Source of the DNA: Diadophis punctatus similis
Lineage: Eukaryota; Chordata; Lepidosauria; Squamata; Dipsadidae
NCBI GenBank assembly: GCA_023053685.1
Contig: JALIGW010000002.1
Location: forward strand, 172,227,430 to 172,291,429
Reading direction: 5' to 3'
Length of the DNA stretch: 64,000 nt
Positions 12,801 to 21,410 of this stretch are shown here, piece by piece (within the stretch, counting starts at the first letter, position 1; every line of letters begins with the position of its first letter). A program made the translations under genes and the position numbers. The notes beneath the pieces were generated by a model that was given only the letters and a program-made list of their open reading frames with translations, made no database searches and was not told the origin of the DNA.

Positions 12801-14666
12801 AACTGTTTGATCACAGGGTGCTTGATCAAAGTTTACAAGCAAGCAAGTAATTTGCTCAAGTTGGTTACATACATTATCTGCACCCATTCCTGTAGCCTTA
12901 TTTCAGCGGTTCTCAACCTGGGGGTCGCGACCCCTTTGGGGGTTGAACGACCCTTTCACAGGGGTCGGGAGACTTCGCCTGGATGCCGCCATTTGGGTTC
13001 TTTTACCCTCTGCGCATGCGCAGAACGCTTTGCGCATGCACAGAGGGTAAAAGAACCCAAATGGTGGCAGCAGGGCGGGGGTCGCGGCGGCGGAGTGGGT
13101 CACGGCGGGGGCACGGGGGTGGGGCACAGGTTGCAGCATTAGGAAGGTTGAGAACCACTGCCTTATTTGAAACAAAGAATCTTGCCAGACAGAAATTAGT
13201 TGATTAGAAAAAGAAAGAGCAACCTTTCCCTTGATCAGGCACTTTTACTGGGAATCACACAAAGCAATTCCATGCAGCTTATCGGTGATTCGCCTCTCTC
13301 CCAGAGCACTTCTATACACTTCATCTGTTTTCATAATGCCCTTTAGCAAACTCTCTCTTGAAAGCTCTCTGCTTGGCTTGTAGTTTATTCTATATGGATT
13401 CTAATGTGGCTTTAGTTACAGCAGGGCTGTCAAACTCCTGGCCCGCGGGCCGGATGCGTCACACTCTGGTCACGGCTACGCCTGGTTTTAGCGAAAGGGG
13501 AAAAAAGTCCTGATACGTCACGCAACGCTGCAGTGACGATGTGAGTTTGTCACCCCTGAGTTACAGTACGTATCTCTGCAGATTTGTGGGTCCTATACAT
13601 GTTTGATGGAGGAGGAGGGCAACAAAAAGATCAGAGGTTAACTTGTAAAAAATATTATTTGCTATTCAAATGCTAATGTTACTCTTATCTACTTTGTGAC
13701 AATCCCTTTTCCTGCCCTCAAAACTGTCAACACCTTTTGATACTCCATCAAGCTGGAGGGTACAGCTACAAACCTTTCATTTGGTTGAAAAAAGTAGACT
13801 AAAAAACGGCAAATTCTTGAACAGAGTGATCATATTTATGTTCACTAATGAAAATCAACTTTATGATATTGGGAGTACAGCTTTCTGCAGCCAACAGGCT
13901 GACACTAAAGGAATTGTGGCTTCCTCTGAAGGACAGGCATCAGGTTAGGAAATAGTTATCTGCCTTTTCTATCTGTCCCAAATCAGCAGGATACATCTGG
14001 ATAAGACTTCCAGCTGAAACCCTGGGAACAAGTTGTTATTATGCTAGGCCTTGCTGAGTGGACCAGTGACTGACTCAGAAATAGTGTTAAAAGGCAGACA
14101 CCAGGGTGCAGCTATTATGTAATCTGTGTGGATAATTTGAGTGTTTGCTAACCCGGACAGGGTACTGATCCAGCAGCACTGTTGAATTTTTTTTTGCCTG
14201 GATTCCATTAATTTTATTGTAAAAATAATATTAAATATTAAATATTAAAATAAAATAAATATTGTATTGGTCAACACTGCACATAGCACAAATTCCAAAT
14301 AAGAATATTAAAATAAAATATTAAAGAAAAATAAAATAAAATAAATAAAATAATTTTAAAAAAGTTCTGATCTGGGAATTAGAGAATACAGGTTCTCACA
14401 CACACACCCACTAAATATATTTGAATGTTGTCCTTTCAGCTTCTAAGCATAATGAAAGAGGTGATGAACCCGCAGATCCTTCTCTCGAAATCTTCAAGCA
14501 TGCTTCTGCATTATCCAAGGTACATCTAATGCTTAAATCATCATATAGCCATTTTTTAAAATTGTCATTTGATGTTATAGTTATTTGATCAAGGCATGTT
14601 TTTTGATAAAACCAATAAATGCAATATTTATTTATTTGTTTGTTTGTTTGTTTGTTTATTTGTTTA

Positions 14667-14708
<42 letters not shown>

Positions 14709-17700
14709 CACTCACTCACTCACTCACTCACTCACTCACTCACTCACTCACTCACTCACTTACTTACTTACTTACTTACACCAGAGGTGGGCTCCTGCTG
14801 GTTCGGACCGGTTCTATAGAACCTGTAGCAGGAATATATGCTGTACGCCGCCCTGAGTCCCCAGGGAGTAGGGCGGCCTATAAGAATCCCAAAATAAATA
14901 AATAAATAAAACAAATAAATAAATTTCCCCCTGCTCGCTGAACCGGCAGCGATGGCCAGCTGGCCTCACCCCTTAACCGGCTCTCTCGGCAGCGCCATAG
15001 GTGCCGCCATCTTGTTTTTTGCTTCTGTGCACGCACAGAAGCGAGGTAAGTCAGAACCCACCCCTGATTTACACCTTTTTCTTCAACATATCTAAATGCT
15101 CCTGCTTCCTTTTGTTTTCCCCACAACAACCCTATGAGGTAGGCTGTTTTCCCCACAACAACCCTATGAGCTGGGGGAGAGTGACTCGCCCAAAGACATC
15201 CATTCAGCTTTCATGCCTAAGATATAGCCTTTAGTCTTTATCTACAATCTCAGTCTTCAACTTGTAAGTGAACTGGCTTCCTAAAATCAGGTCACTGTAG
15301 CTGTCGAGGAAACCATCCAGCCTATTCGTCTCCTTTGCTCGATTTATATCTTACTTTTTACAGGCTAAATAATGCTTTCTCCTTCTGTCTTCCCCGTGAC
15401 AACCCCGAGATGTGAGTTGGGCTGTGATAGACAGCTTCTGTCCTCCCCTCTTGCAACATTGGGGGGCTGAGGCTGAGAGGAAGGACTTCTGCCGAGTGGA
15501 GCCTTTGTAGTGTCCAAGTCTTCCTTGGGCAATCAGAGTGACTGGGACATTTCCTGACCCCCAGAAGCCAGTTAAGCCAAATTATTTTAGAGAGCTTTGT
15601 TAGTTGAAGAATATTACAGGAACTGGTTTTAGAGATAGCCTGTAATCCTTTTAATTGCTTTATTATATACTGATTACTAACTGTGCCATGGATGTTTTAG
15701 GTTAGTACGCTTCTGAGAATTGCTGGATTGTAGCAGGCTAAAATTTCAATTCAATATGTTCCAAACATTACTTGCAAGGGCTACCGAGCCTGTAATCCAA
15801 AATATCCCCCTGGATCAGTGATGGGTTCTAAATCCCATCGCTACCGGTTCACGTGTGCACTCACGCGCACGACGCTTCTGCATATGTGCAGAAGCGCATG
15901 CTCATGCATAGAAGCGTCCGGGGCAGGTAGGCGGGGTAGAACTGGGCCGTACCGGTAGCAACCTACCGCTGCCCTGGATGCTCTGTTCTTCTTCAAGAAT
16001 TCTTTTCTAATGGAAGCTCTGTGTAGCTCAGAGCGTCTCTGAAAGTTTTCCTAACAGTCTGAAATTGTTTTGGAGTTGGGTGAAGAGGACAGCAAGAAAT
16101 GATGTCTTTGAATACAGATACTGCCTGACTTTCTCTGGGTTTTGACCTCTATTTCCTCACGGATGTTTTTTTCTTTTGTTCCTGACAGATTTCGCTAAGG
16201 GATGCTCGGCTCGGTAGGTGACATATTCTGACTTCTTTAAATGTACTTTTTAAATATGAAATAAGATTATGGACTTTCTTCTTGGATATACAAGCACAAG
16301 CATCCCCAGAGGAATGGAGGGGGGGGGGATCTATGTTTTTGAAGTGAAAACAAAACAAACACTTATGGCTTTAATGTGGTCTGTGTCACAATACTTCAAC
16401 ACAGATTTTATCATTTTTTAAAAAAAAAATAATCACAGTTTGTACTACAATAATTTGTACAACAATGCTTATAGCCATTAACTGTGCAGTCAGATGAAAA
16501 TCTTCTAAGAAATGACTAGAATGGGTTTTAGCTCACAAGACTCACTGAGAAACACTGTGTTAGGAAGTTGCTATCTCTGCAACAGCATAAATCCTTTTGT
16601 ATACAACACCAGAGCATTCATTGAACCCTCATTAGCCTTAGACTGAGATATGCAATAATTTCTGAGACATATTGGCACATGGTAGTCCAAAGTTCAGCTG
16701 TATTTATAAACAGCGTATGTAGGAAGGAAGGGGCACTGATTGAGATGATTTTATATTTCAATTTGTAAGCTGATGGAAGATAATGAATGGATGCCTAAGC
16801 AAAATAATAACTCTATCAGAGCTGAATGGTATCAAATTCATGTGCTAGGAAACATAAGTAGGACTGTGCTATTTTATGCAACTTATGTTCTTGCCAGAGG
16901 CATTATTTTGCATGAAAGAGCCATGGTGGTGCAATGGTTGGAATGTAGTACTGCAGGCTACTTCTGCTAACTGCTGGCTGCCAGCAGTTCAACAGTTCGA
17001 TTCTCATTGGCTCAAGGTTGACCTAGCCTTCCATCCTTCTGAGGTGGGTAAAATGAGGACCCAGATTGTTGGGGGCAATATGATGACTCTTTAAACCGCT
17101 TAGAAAGGGCTGTAAAGAACTGTGAAGCGGTATATAAGTCTAATTGCTATTGCTATTGCTATTCGACTGACCATTGTGAAGACCTTCAGTCTGGTTCAAC
17201 ATGGATCTTCTTTACAGTCTTGCATAATCTTTACACACACAGGAATACATGATCACTTTTGCCTCTGGTGCAATCAGCAAGAAGTAAAATCTCGGCATTA
17301 GCTTGTGTTGTAGAGACAATATACTATTAATTCTCTTTTTGTCAAATACCACTTAGCAAATATAGCCAAGGAAAGATGAGGCAAAGGCCAGTCATGATCA
17401 TATCACACTGGCATGAATATCTGAGCCAACCTGCAAATGGTTGTAGTGTGCCAAGACAGCAGATATAGAGTGCATTACCTACATTTCAAAAGAGTTGTTT
17501 GTCATAATTTATAAAAAGAGACTTGTTTATGTTTAAGTATCATTTTCCCTCTCTCACCTCCACCGATTAGCTCCACATTGCATAACCTGACAGGTTTTCA
17601 TTCACTGCTGTTTCCAAAATCCTGCTCTGATTAGTTTGACAACATCTGATTAAAGAATAAAAGGATTCCCAATAAAATTTGAATCCATGATCATCAAGAA

Positions 17701-19538
17701 AGGAATGAAAATAACTGCCTGAGGCCAAATATCATATCTGTAAATTAATTGTCTACATGACTTAATCATTAGTCTTAATCTTCATTGTCATTCAGTGATG
17801 AGATTCTCCCTATCCAAACTCTTAACAAATTGGTTTCTTTCGTCTGCCAAAACCTAAGAGTAAACTTGATTTAGCGATGTACTTGAATGAAAGGGTAGAA
17901 TTGTTAAATAGCAAAATGGATTATGTTATTTCAGACTATGGCTACTTGGCACCTTTCTTAAACTATTATTTGGAAGAGTTTAGCAGTCTTCAGTTTGCTC
18001 AGAATTCTGTTAAATCAGAAAATGCAATACAACCATAAAAGCTAAGCTAATATAATGCTCTTCTTAAAGCACTCTCCTTTCTCTCCCTCTCTTACCCAAA
18101 AGTGCTTTTTCAAGGGGCAATTGGACTTTCTGTTTTTTTTCTTTTGAAGATGTTTCGCTTCTCATCCAAGAAGCTTCTTGGATGAGAAGCGAAACGTCTT
18201 CAAAAGAAAAAACCAGAAAGTCCAATTGCCTCTTGAAAAAGCACCTTTAGGACAGCAATGACCTGGATGACTGAGAATCTCCATAGACATTCTCTCTCTC
18301 TTACACAAACACATGCAATGTCTTCCGCCATGCCCACAAGGACACAGAAGATGGATTGGACAGCAGCCGTCACAGGCAGCATAGAGGATAGCAGCCTCTC
18401 ATTCTTGGAAACCTCTTTTCTGCTCCCCAAGCATCAGTAAACAAGCTTTCAGTAAACAAACAAAAGCTATATTATTTTAGCAAAGCTCCCATTGCTCTTA
18501 TCATACCTATTGACTTGATAACTTGTCCTGGAGCGCTGTTTTGTAGAATTTAGACATTGCCCAAAGTCTTGGAATTGGGGCAGGTTATAAATACTATCAA
18601 TAATTAAATAAAATAAACATCCTAGTTTGTTTATACTACCACCATTTTCTTGATGGAGAAAAAAAAATTACTGTCAGATGCATTTTCATAAAAGGCATTG
18701 ACAAGACATTTTAGCATGTATATTATTCCGACATTGCTATTTAAAAATCTGTTTAAAAACTACCACATCAAGGAAACCAGCTCTAAACTAATTTAGATTT
18801 TTTTAAAAAAAACATATATTTCCCCCACTTGCACTTGTAGTGAGTATAATTGATTCTGTCATTTCATTCCTTCCTAATTCTGCTCCAAACCTGATCTAAG
18901 ATGTGGATCGGTGAACATTCTGTTGATCATTGGACATTATTAGAGTTGAATAGTTTTTCAAATAAATAGACGGTAGACAAACTAGACTAAAAGAAAACAA
19001 ATTATTGCAAGCCTACAACTTCCATATACCCTGTTAACTCATCAAGGTAGTCCAGACAAGGAAACTCACATTATAAATACTAATACTACTTTTATTATAA
19101 GATTATAGTAACAGAATCTTGTAAGTCTGACTGTACTTCCCTCCCTGCATTTTAAATTCCAGATAGCTGGGGCGGGGGTTGTCCTTTCTAAGATGCTTAT
19201 TCTATCTTCAGCTTTCCTTTTCACTCAGATTTTGTTTATCAGTCTGTTATCTAGGCCCAGGGCAATTCCTCCTGTCTCCCTCAACATTATCCTCATAACC
19301 CATCACATGCTCTTAACATTAACAGTCCACAGTTAGAGAATTATGGGAGCTTAGATCTATTACATCAGAAGTATCAACTTGCTTGGAACAGAGACAATAC
19401 CTGAATACTGATTTTAATTTTAGTGCAAATTTCTGTGCAGAGATCAAATAAGATGACTTGTGTTTTAAAGCTGGTTCTGTGTTTTTTTTCCCCCCAGCTC
19501 CTGTGTATTCCAGGTTGTTAGCCAGGATGAAACACTAA
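675..19538 (+). CDS. TGFBI: TGFBI (TGF-beta-induced protein, keratoepithelin), exons 8-17, 5' part outside the window
   Basis: Secreted extracellular-matrix adhesion protein built of an N-terminal EMI-type region and four FAS1 domains; it binds collagens and integrins. The coding join is 675-887, 2159-2296, 3508-3644, 4351-4487, 7317-7447, 9768-9892, 11873-11975, 14440-14519, 16189-16213 and 19498-19538. Every intron begins GT and ends AG and all phases are compatible, giving about 375 residues aligned to human 305-683. Diagnostic peptides are [33 protein letters not shown], the RGD in NERGDEPAD, and the tail LARMKH. The paralogue POSTN was considered and rejected because POSTN lacks this RGD and RMKH tail. 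The signal peptide, EMI region, FAS1-1 and part of FAS1-2 lie left of the window. No frameshift or premature stop is seen, so the gene looks functional. Human numbering is counted from remembered landmark residues (L518, R555, H626) that agree with one another. Confidence 0.97.
1421..1530 (+). mobile_element. CR1 LINE 3' end
   Basis: Diagnostic sauropsid CR1 3' UTR words are GGGGGTTGGACTAGAAGACC and CCAAGGTCCCTTCCAACTCT, ending in TTCTATTCTA. It is 5'-truncated. Confidence 0.85.
1560..2005 (+). mobile_element. L2/CR1-group LINE 3' end
   Basis: Ends with the tail TGATTGAGAGGGGCAGCCAT then GAATAAATAAACAAACAAAC, and contains CTATGGAATATCTCCCC. This is typical of a reptile L2-like 3' UTR. The subfamily is not resolved. 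Confidence 0.6.
2159..2296 (+). CDS. TGFBI: TGFBI exon 9 (start of FAS1 domain 3)
   Basis: 138 bp, phase 1 to phase 1, encoding [20 protein letters not shown] onward to NSFYK. The 46 residues match human 376-421 in length. ESDVST, IDLFRQ and ERLTVLAP are strongly conserved FAS1 segments. Confidence 0.96.
2297..3507 (+). other. TGFBI intron 9
   Basis: Mostly unique AT-rich sequence with a short (AC)n run (2547-2562) and a 16-bp palindrome of octamer motifs at 2809-2824. No mobile element is recognised. Confidence 0.6.
2809..2824. promoter_or_regulatory. Perfect palindrome of back-to-back octamer motifs
   Basis: CATGCAAATTTGCATG is a 16-bp perfect palindrome made of overlapping ATGCAAAT and ATTTGCAT, the POU-factor octamer on both strands. 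It sits in intron 9. Function is inferred from the motif only. Confidence 0.3.
3508..3644 (+). CDS. TGFBI: TGFBI exon 10 (FAS1 domain 3)
   Basis: 137 bp, phase 1 to phase 0, preceded by TTTTTTTCTGCAG. It encodes [19 protein letters not shown] through LRVFVYRN. Against human 422-470 it is three residues shorter near its start (human DGTPPIDAHTRN; here DHSPSTNRN), a loop likely to tolerate length change. Confidence 0.95.
3645..4350 (+). other. TGFBI intron 10
   Basis: Unique AT-rich intron. I see no repeat or gene in it. Confidence 0.6.
4351..4487 (+). CDS. TGFBI: TGFBI exon 11 (end of FAS1-3, start of FAS1-4)
   Basis: 137 bp, phase 0 to phase 2. It encodes [19 protein letters not shown] and then [20 protein letters not shown] to DDRF, ending with the split serine codon AG|T. 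It aligns to human 471-516 without a gap. Both cysteines (CIENAC) are kept. Confidence 0.96.
4599..5115. mobile_element. Non-autonomous hAT element (GGGTTCCT family), 517 bp
   Basis: Termini CAGGGGCGGGTTCCTA and TAGGAACCCACCACTG are imperfect inverted repeats, flanked by the exact 8-bp duplication ATACAAAT (4591-4598, 5116-5123), which is diagnostic of hAT transposition. The interior is GC-rich, has GGCATGCGCAGAAG and AAAATGGCGGCGCC, and shares long blocks with the larger copy at 49101-50653. No transposase frame. Confidence 0.93.
5163..5542. mobile_element. Tigger-like (TcMar) MITE, full length
   Basis: Terminal repeats TAGATAATCCTCGACTTA and GAGGACTACCTA correspond to an inferred family end CAGGTAGTCCTCGACTTA and lie between TA dinucleotides (5161-5162, 5543-5544). 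The interior has the family words TTACAACGGCACTG and GTCACATGATCAAAATTCAG. TcMar class is inferred from the TA duplication and CAG ends. Confidence 0.75.
6709..7189 (+). mobile_element. 5'-truncated L1, 3' end only
   Basis: Ends with TTTTGTATGCATAAAACTTT, TTCAATAAA and an A tail (to 7189). It is flanked by a target duplication close to AAAGTGAATGAAG (6696-6708) and AAGTGAATGAG (7190-7200). A G-rich tract (7079-7130) lies in the 3' UTR, as often seen in L1. Confidence 0.8.
7079..7130 (+). repeat. G-rich tract, potential G-quadruplex
   Basis: Dense runs of three to eight G (AGGGAGGGGGGAGGGGGAG and onward) inside the L1 3' UTR. Several G-quadruplex registers are possible on the plus strand. Confidence 0.7.
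7317..7447 (+). CDS. TGFBI: TGFBI exon 12 (FAS1 domain 4, first half)
   Basis: 131 bp, phase 2 to phase 1. It encodes [16 protein letters not shown], then [11 protein letters not shown] and PQRELNRLM. This is the FAS1 H1 region and the hotspot exon for human corneal dystrophies. The residue at human position 555 is leucine (CTG) instead of arginine; L518, N544, A546 and L558 are as in human. Confidence 0.96.
7448..9767 (+). other. TGFBI intron 12
   Basis: Contains one Tigger-like MITE (8395-8634). The remainder is unique AT-rich sequence with nothing recognised. Confidence 0.7.
8395..8634. mobile_element. Tigger-like MITE, partial
   Basis: Has GTTACAACGGCACTGG at the left and TAAGTCGAGGATTACCTA before TA at the right. 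It is the same family and orientation as the copy at 5163, shortened at the left and internally. Confidence 0.72.
9768..9892 (+). CDS. TGFBI: TGFBI exon 13 (FAS1 domain 4)
   Basis: 125 bp, phase 1 to phase 0, acceptor TCCTAG and donor GTAAGT. It encodes [20 protein letters not shown] onward to GDKLEVSS. The segment matching human 561-601 is nearly identical, including the histidine at 572 and the glycine at 594. Confidence 0.96.
10269..10611. mobile_element. Non-autonomous hAT element, 343 bp
   Basis: TIRs CAGGGGTCAGCAACCTT and GGTTGCTGACCCCTG are flanked by the exact 8-bp duplication GTTTAGGC (10261-10268, 10612-10619). GAGCCACAAAGGTCC and GAGCCACATGCGGCTCC lie inside each end. No coding capacity. 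Confidence 0.94.
10934..10966 (+). repeat. (GTGGGT)n minisatellite
   Basis: About five copies of GTGGGT in GGTGTGGGTGTGGGTGTGGG. Confidence 0.9.
11109..11266. mobile_element. Short hAT MITE, 158 bp
   Basis: Termini TAGGGGTCACCAACC and GGTTGGTGACCGCTG are flanked by the exact 8-bp duplication CTTTAGAG (11101-11108, 11267-11274). The interior is AT-rich with no coding. Confidence 0.93.
11343..11490. repeat. Palindromic repeat with hammerhead-like core
   Basis: Imperfect inverted repeat. The left arm starts GGTCCTTGGTGTTCTCTG and the right arm ends with CAGATAGCACCAACGACC. Near the centre, plus strand, CTGATGG (11421-11427) is followed by a pairable segment and GAAACATC (11443-11450), close to hammerhead CUGANGA...GAAA. 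A related decayed copy is at 21270-21410. The link to Penelope-like elements is inferred. Confidence 0.5.
11873..11975 (+). CDS. TGFBI: TGFBI exon 14 (end of FAS1 domain 4)
   Basis: 103 bp, phase 0 to phase 1. It encodes [18 protein letters not shown], then [16 protein letters not shown]. The FAS1 H2 motif reads NGVIY where human has NGVVH, so the usually conserved histidine (human 626) is tyrosine (TAT). Confidence 0.96.
12904..13160. mobile_element. SPIN-type hAT element with exchanged interior, 257 bp
   Basis: 5' end CAGCGGTTCTCAACCTGGGG with GGTCGCGACCCCTTTGGGGG, and 3' end ATTAGGAAGGTTGAGAACC then ACTG, match SPIN hAT termini. The 8-bp duplication CCTTATTT is exact (12896-12903, 13161-13168). 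The interior (about 12980-13075) is a palindrome around CTGCGCATGCGCAG resembling the core of the hAT at 54418-54741, not a usual SPIN interior. Confidence 0.9.
13422..13558. mobile_element. hAT MITE, 137 bp
   Basis: TIRs CAGGGCTGTCAAACTCCTGG and GAGTTTGTCACCCCTG are flanked by the exact 8-bp duplication AGTTACAG (13414-13421, 13559-13566). Same family as 39730-39863. Confidence 0.94.
14440..14519 (+). CDS. TGFBI: TGFBI exon 15 (RGD exon)
   Basis: 80 bp, phase 1 to phase 0. It encodes [19 protein letters not shown] and KHASALSK. The integrin-binding RGD seen in human TGFBI (QERGDELAD) is kept, as is the LEIFK-ASA block. Confidence 0.95.
14625..14780 (+). repeat. Compound tetranucleotide microsatellite (TTTG)(TTAC)(TCAC)(TTAC)
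   Basis: About 155 bp grading from TTTG/TTTA repeats into TTAC, TCAC and back to TTAC. All the long open frames here are periodic artefacts. Confidence 0.97.
14782..15066. mobile_element. hAT element (GGGTTCCT family) at the microsatellite edge, containing a LINE tail
   Basis: Termini CAGAGGTGGGCTCCTG and CAGAACCCACCCCTG, duplication ACTTACAC/ATTTACAC (7 of 8; 14774-14781, 15067-15074). Inside, 14838-14920 is a nested L2-like LINE tail (GTACGCCGCCCTGAGTCC, then AATAAATAAATAAATAAAAC). Confidence 0.87.
15085..15230 (+). mobile_element. Degraded SINE-like repeat
   Basis: Contains CCCACAACAACCCTATGAG twice and then GGGAGAGTGACTCGCCCAAAG and TTCATGCCTAAGATATAG. It resembles the 3' part of the repeats at 24575, 27345 and 61080. 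Exact family not assigned. Confidence 0.45.
15816..15971. mobile_element. hAT MITE (GGGTTCCT-related), 156 bp
   Basis: Starts CAGTGATGGGTTCTAAATCC and ends CGGTAGCAACCTACCGCTG, flanked by the exact 8-bp duplication CCCTGGAT (15808-15815, 15972-15979). The interior has GCAGAAGCGCATGC repeats. Confidence 0.92.
16189..16213 (+). CDS. TGFBI: TGFBI exon 16 (25-bp micro-exon)
   Basis: Micro-exon encoding ISLRDARL plus one base of the next codon, between TTTTGTTCCTGACAG and GTAGGT. It aligns to human ASQRSVRL. If the donor were not used, the frame would stop two codons later, so splicing to the last exon is required for the conserved tail. Confidence 0.88.
16917..17163 (+). mobile_element. Sauria-type tRNA-derived SINE
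   Basis: 5' tRNA-like part has box A-like GGTGGTGCAATGGTTGG and box B-like GTTCGATTC. The body has TTCCATCCTTCTGAGG and GAGGACCCAGATTGTTGGGG. The 3' end is TGCTATTGCTATTGCTATT, the BovB-related tail of Sauria SINEs. Confidence 0.9.
18101..18245. repeat. Near-perfect palindrome with hammerhead-like motif (Penelope-like terminal repeat?)
   Basis: Arms of about 72 bp meet at GAAGCTTC (18170-18177). Each arm carries GGATGAGAAGCGAAACGTC or a variant, then CAGAAAGTCCAATTGCC and TTGAAAAAGCACC. A flank to 18300 continues with TGACCTGGATGACTGAGAAT. The same unit, 135 bp with a target duplication, is at 24685-24819. Assignment to Penelope-like elements is inferred. Confidence 0.6.
19498..19538 (+). 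CDS. TGFBI: TGFBI exon 17, coding part with stop codon
   Basis: A long T/C tract and CAG precede the exon. With the G carried from exon 16 it reads [13 protein letters not shown] and TAA (19536-19538), against human APVYQKLLERMKH. The exact MKH terminus confirms the last exon. Confidence 0.95.
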
Positions 19539-20530
19539 AGTGACAGCAAATCTACATGTCAAGCACAATCAAGGGTTCAGTTGATTTTTACTGTGGAAAG
19601 CAAAGCCTAAATTTAACACAACAAAACACCACCATGTAGGTGGAATGTATCTTAATACAGAGGTTATCTTCTTTTGGAAGTGAAATAAAAGAAAGAAAAT
19701 AAAAGCCATATAGCCAGACACAGCCAGACATACCCATCACTTTATATTATAAGATTACTTTGTCCTCAATAGTAGCGGATAATTTAGGAAATATCTTATT
19801 CCAAAATTATTTAGGTCATATGAGCTTAAGCAAAGAAAAAACCCTAGTATTTGTAGGTGCTATCAAGAAGAGAACCAGGTGTCATATACTAAGCTCACCC
19901 ATTAAACTGTTTAGTCCAATGCCTTCTGCTTCACTGGACAAAAGTTGCCCTAGTTTTCAAAGGAACAGGTTTCCTGCATTTTCTGATGGAACTTGTTAGC
20001 TAGTGTCAGTGTCTCAGATCTTGTGTATATAACCTTGCTCTGTTCCAGTGAATAGGTTTCTTCCATAAATTATTGTTTTCAGTGGTTTTTATGATTTATT
20101 TGGACTTTAGCTGCAGAAAATGAAGACATTGAGCACTCTTAGTCTAACTAATTCTCAGGTTGGCTTCCATTTTGTTTGTCTATTCTGTCTGTAGACCAAA
20201 TTGCAATCCCTTAAACTATACTTTCATATTCACTTCTAAAACAATTGCTAGAGATCAAGAGCCTAAACTATTTTTATGTTCTCAAGTCCAATGGGATGAA
20301 TGGTCATTTTTTTTAAGGTTCAAACAATAGGATTTTGCTTTTAAATAGTTTTGTCAAGGAATATTTTTGGATAGAGTCAGAGAGCCATTCATGTACATTT
20401 ACTGTATACTGGCAGAATCATTACTTTCTCTTTACATATTAGGAATCTTTAAATTGTAATGCTCTTTTTAAAATTGCACTCTTTTTAAAAAAAATACTGT
20501 AGAATAAACTCTGGGTTTAAGATTCTATCT
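19539..20530 (+). other. TGFBI: TGFBI 3' untranslated region (end uncertain)
   Basis: Follows the stop codon. AATAAA hexamers occur at 19684-19689 and 19698-19703 (which would give a very short UTR) and at 20503-20508 (about 1 kb). The human UTR is roughly 0.6 kb, so neither choice is forced. No recognised repeat interrupts the stretch. Confidence 0.5.
20503..20508 (+). terminator. Candidate distal TGFBI polyadenylation signal AATAAA
   Basis: Canonical hexamer about 965 bases after the stop codon, followed by a T-rich/GT-rich stretch (TATTTTTGGTTTGAGG). Two proximal AATAAA motifs at 19684 and 19698 are alternatives. Confidence 0.4.
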
Positions 20531-20987
20531 CTATTTTTGGTTTGAGGCTCACAATCTTCACATCCCTACAATTTGATCTTTCTCATAGGTGTCTGGAGAG
20601 GGGAGGGGGAGGCAAGAGGGGGGAAATGACAGAATGTGTATTGTGACATGATGATGCACAACTCATGGGTTTCATCTTACATATCTTACACACATTTCAT
20701 AACAGTTTTGCCATTGACTGTGGTAGAGGATGTCAGTGACCCTTTTTGTGCAGTTCCAAGGGATCGTTTGAATTTTCAGCTCTAGTTATGTTATGAAAAG
20801 GAAGCCTGAAACTTCATGATGATAATCATACCCTTTTCTTCTCAATTGCAATAACTTGGAATTACATTTGTATATACATATTTTATGCAAAGTAAAATTG
20901 AATTTTGTCAATTGAATGTGGCTCTGTCAGTGACACTCCAAATCTGGGTATCTTTCTGCTCTCTCTCATGCCATCTCCAGATCTGAT

Positions 20988-21014
20988 AAACAACAACAAC
21001 AACAACAACAACAA
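20988..21014 (+). repeat. (CAA)n microsatellite
   Basis: Nine CAA units. Confidence 0.95.
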
Positions 21015-21269
21015 CCCTTTTTAAAGTTTAGCATTCAAAAGGCTTTTGCAATATCATGTGAGGGGCTGTTGTCCAAAGCCACTTTGGCAGATACAAGGTA
21101 TTGCATATGTTGACATAAGCTTTCTGAAAGATGGTCTATAATCTTATACTGTATGATAACCATAAGCAAGTTCTTTAGCAAGAATCTGTGGTTTTTAATT
21201 TCTTTCCGGTGTTTTTAAAATCTTCCATGCAATTCTGCATTTTAATTTTTTTTAAATCCTTCGTTGTTG

Positions 21270-21410
21270 ATATCAAGGAATTTTTTGTACTCTCTGAGCT
21301 TGTTTGCCTGCAGACAACCAAGTAACATAATCAGTGCAAGCAAAACAACGAAGCTCAGAGATCACCAAGGACTCCACAGTTCAACTCTGAGCTACATATT
21401 CTCTCTCCTA
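21270..21410. repeat. Decayed copy of the 11.4-kb palindromic repeat
   Basis: Left half has TACTCTCTGAGCTTGTTTGCC and right half AACGAAGCTCAGAGATCACC and AAGGACT, in inverted order as at 11343-11490. The central core is shortened. Confidence 0.5.

Larger units (their letters stand above)
11976..14439 (+). other. TGFBI intron 14
   Basis: Contains a SPIN-type element and a 137-bp hAT MITE (listed). An AT-rich low-complexity stretch lies at 14185-14350. 11976-12895 has no recognised element. Confidence 0.75.
14520..16188 (+). other. TGFBI intron 15
   Basis: Carries a tetranucleotide microsatellite, two hAT elements and a SINE-like remnant (listed). 15270-15800 is mostly unrecognised, apart from a possible second degraded copy of the SINE-like repeat near 15380-15430. 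Confidence 0.75.
16214..19497 (+). other. TGFBI intron 16
   Basis: Largest intron seen. It contains a Sauria SINE and a palindromic unit (listed). 17170-18060 and 18310-19490 show no recognised element. Confidence 0.75.

Noticed and set aside
14585..14905. Leu/Thr/His repeat proteins
   Set aside because: Translation of TTAC/TCAC tetranucleotide repeats in three frames.
675..19538. POSTN instead of TGFBI
   Set aside because: Exon peptides match TGFBI more closely, including the RGD exon and the RMKH terminus absent from POSTN.
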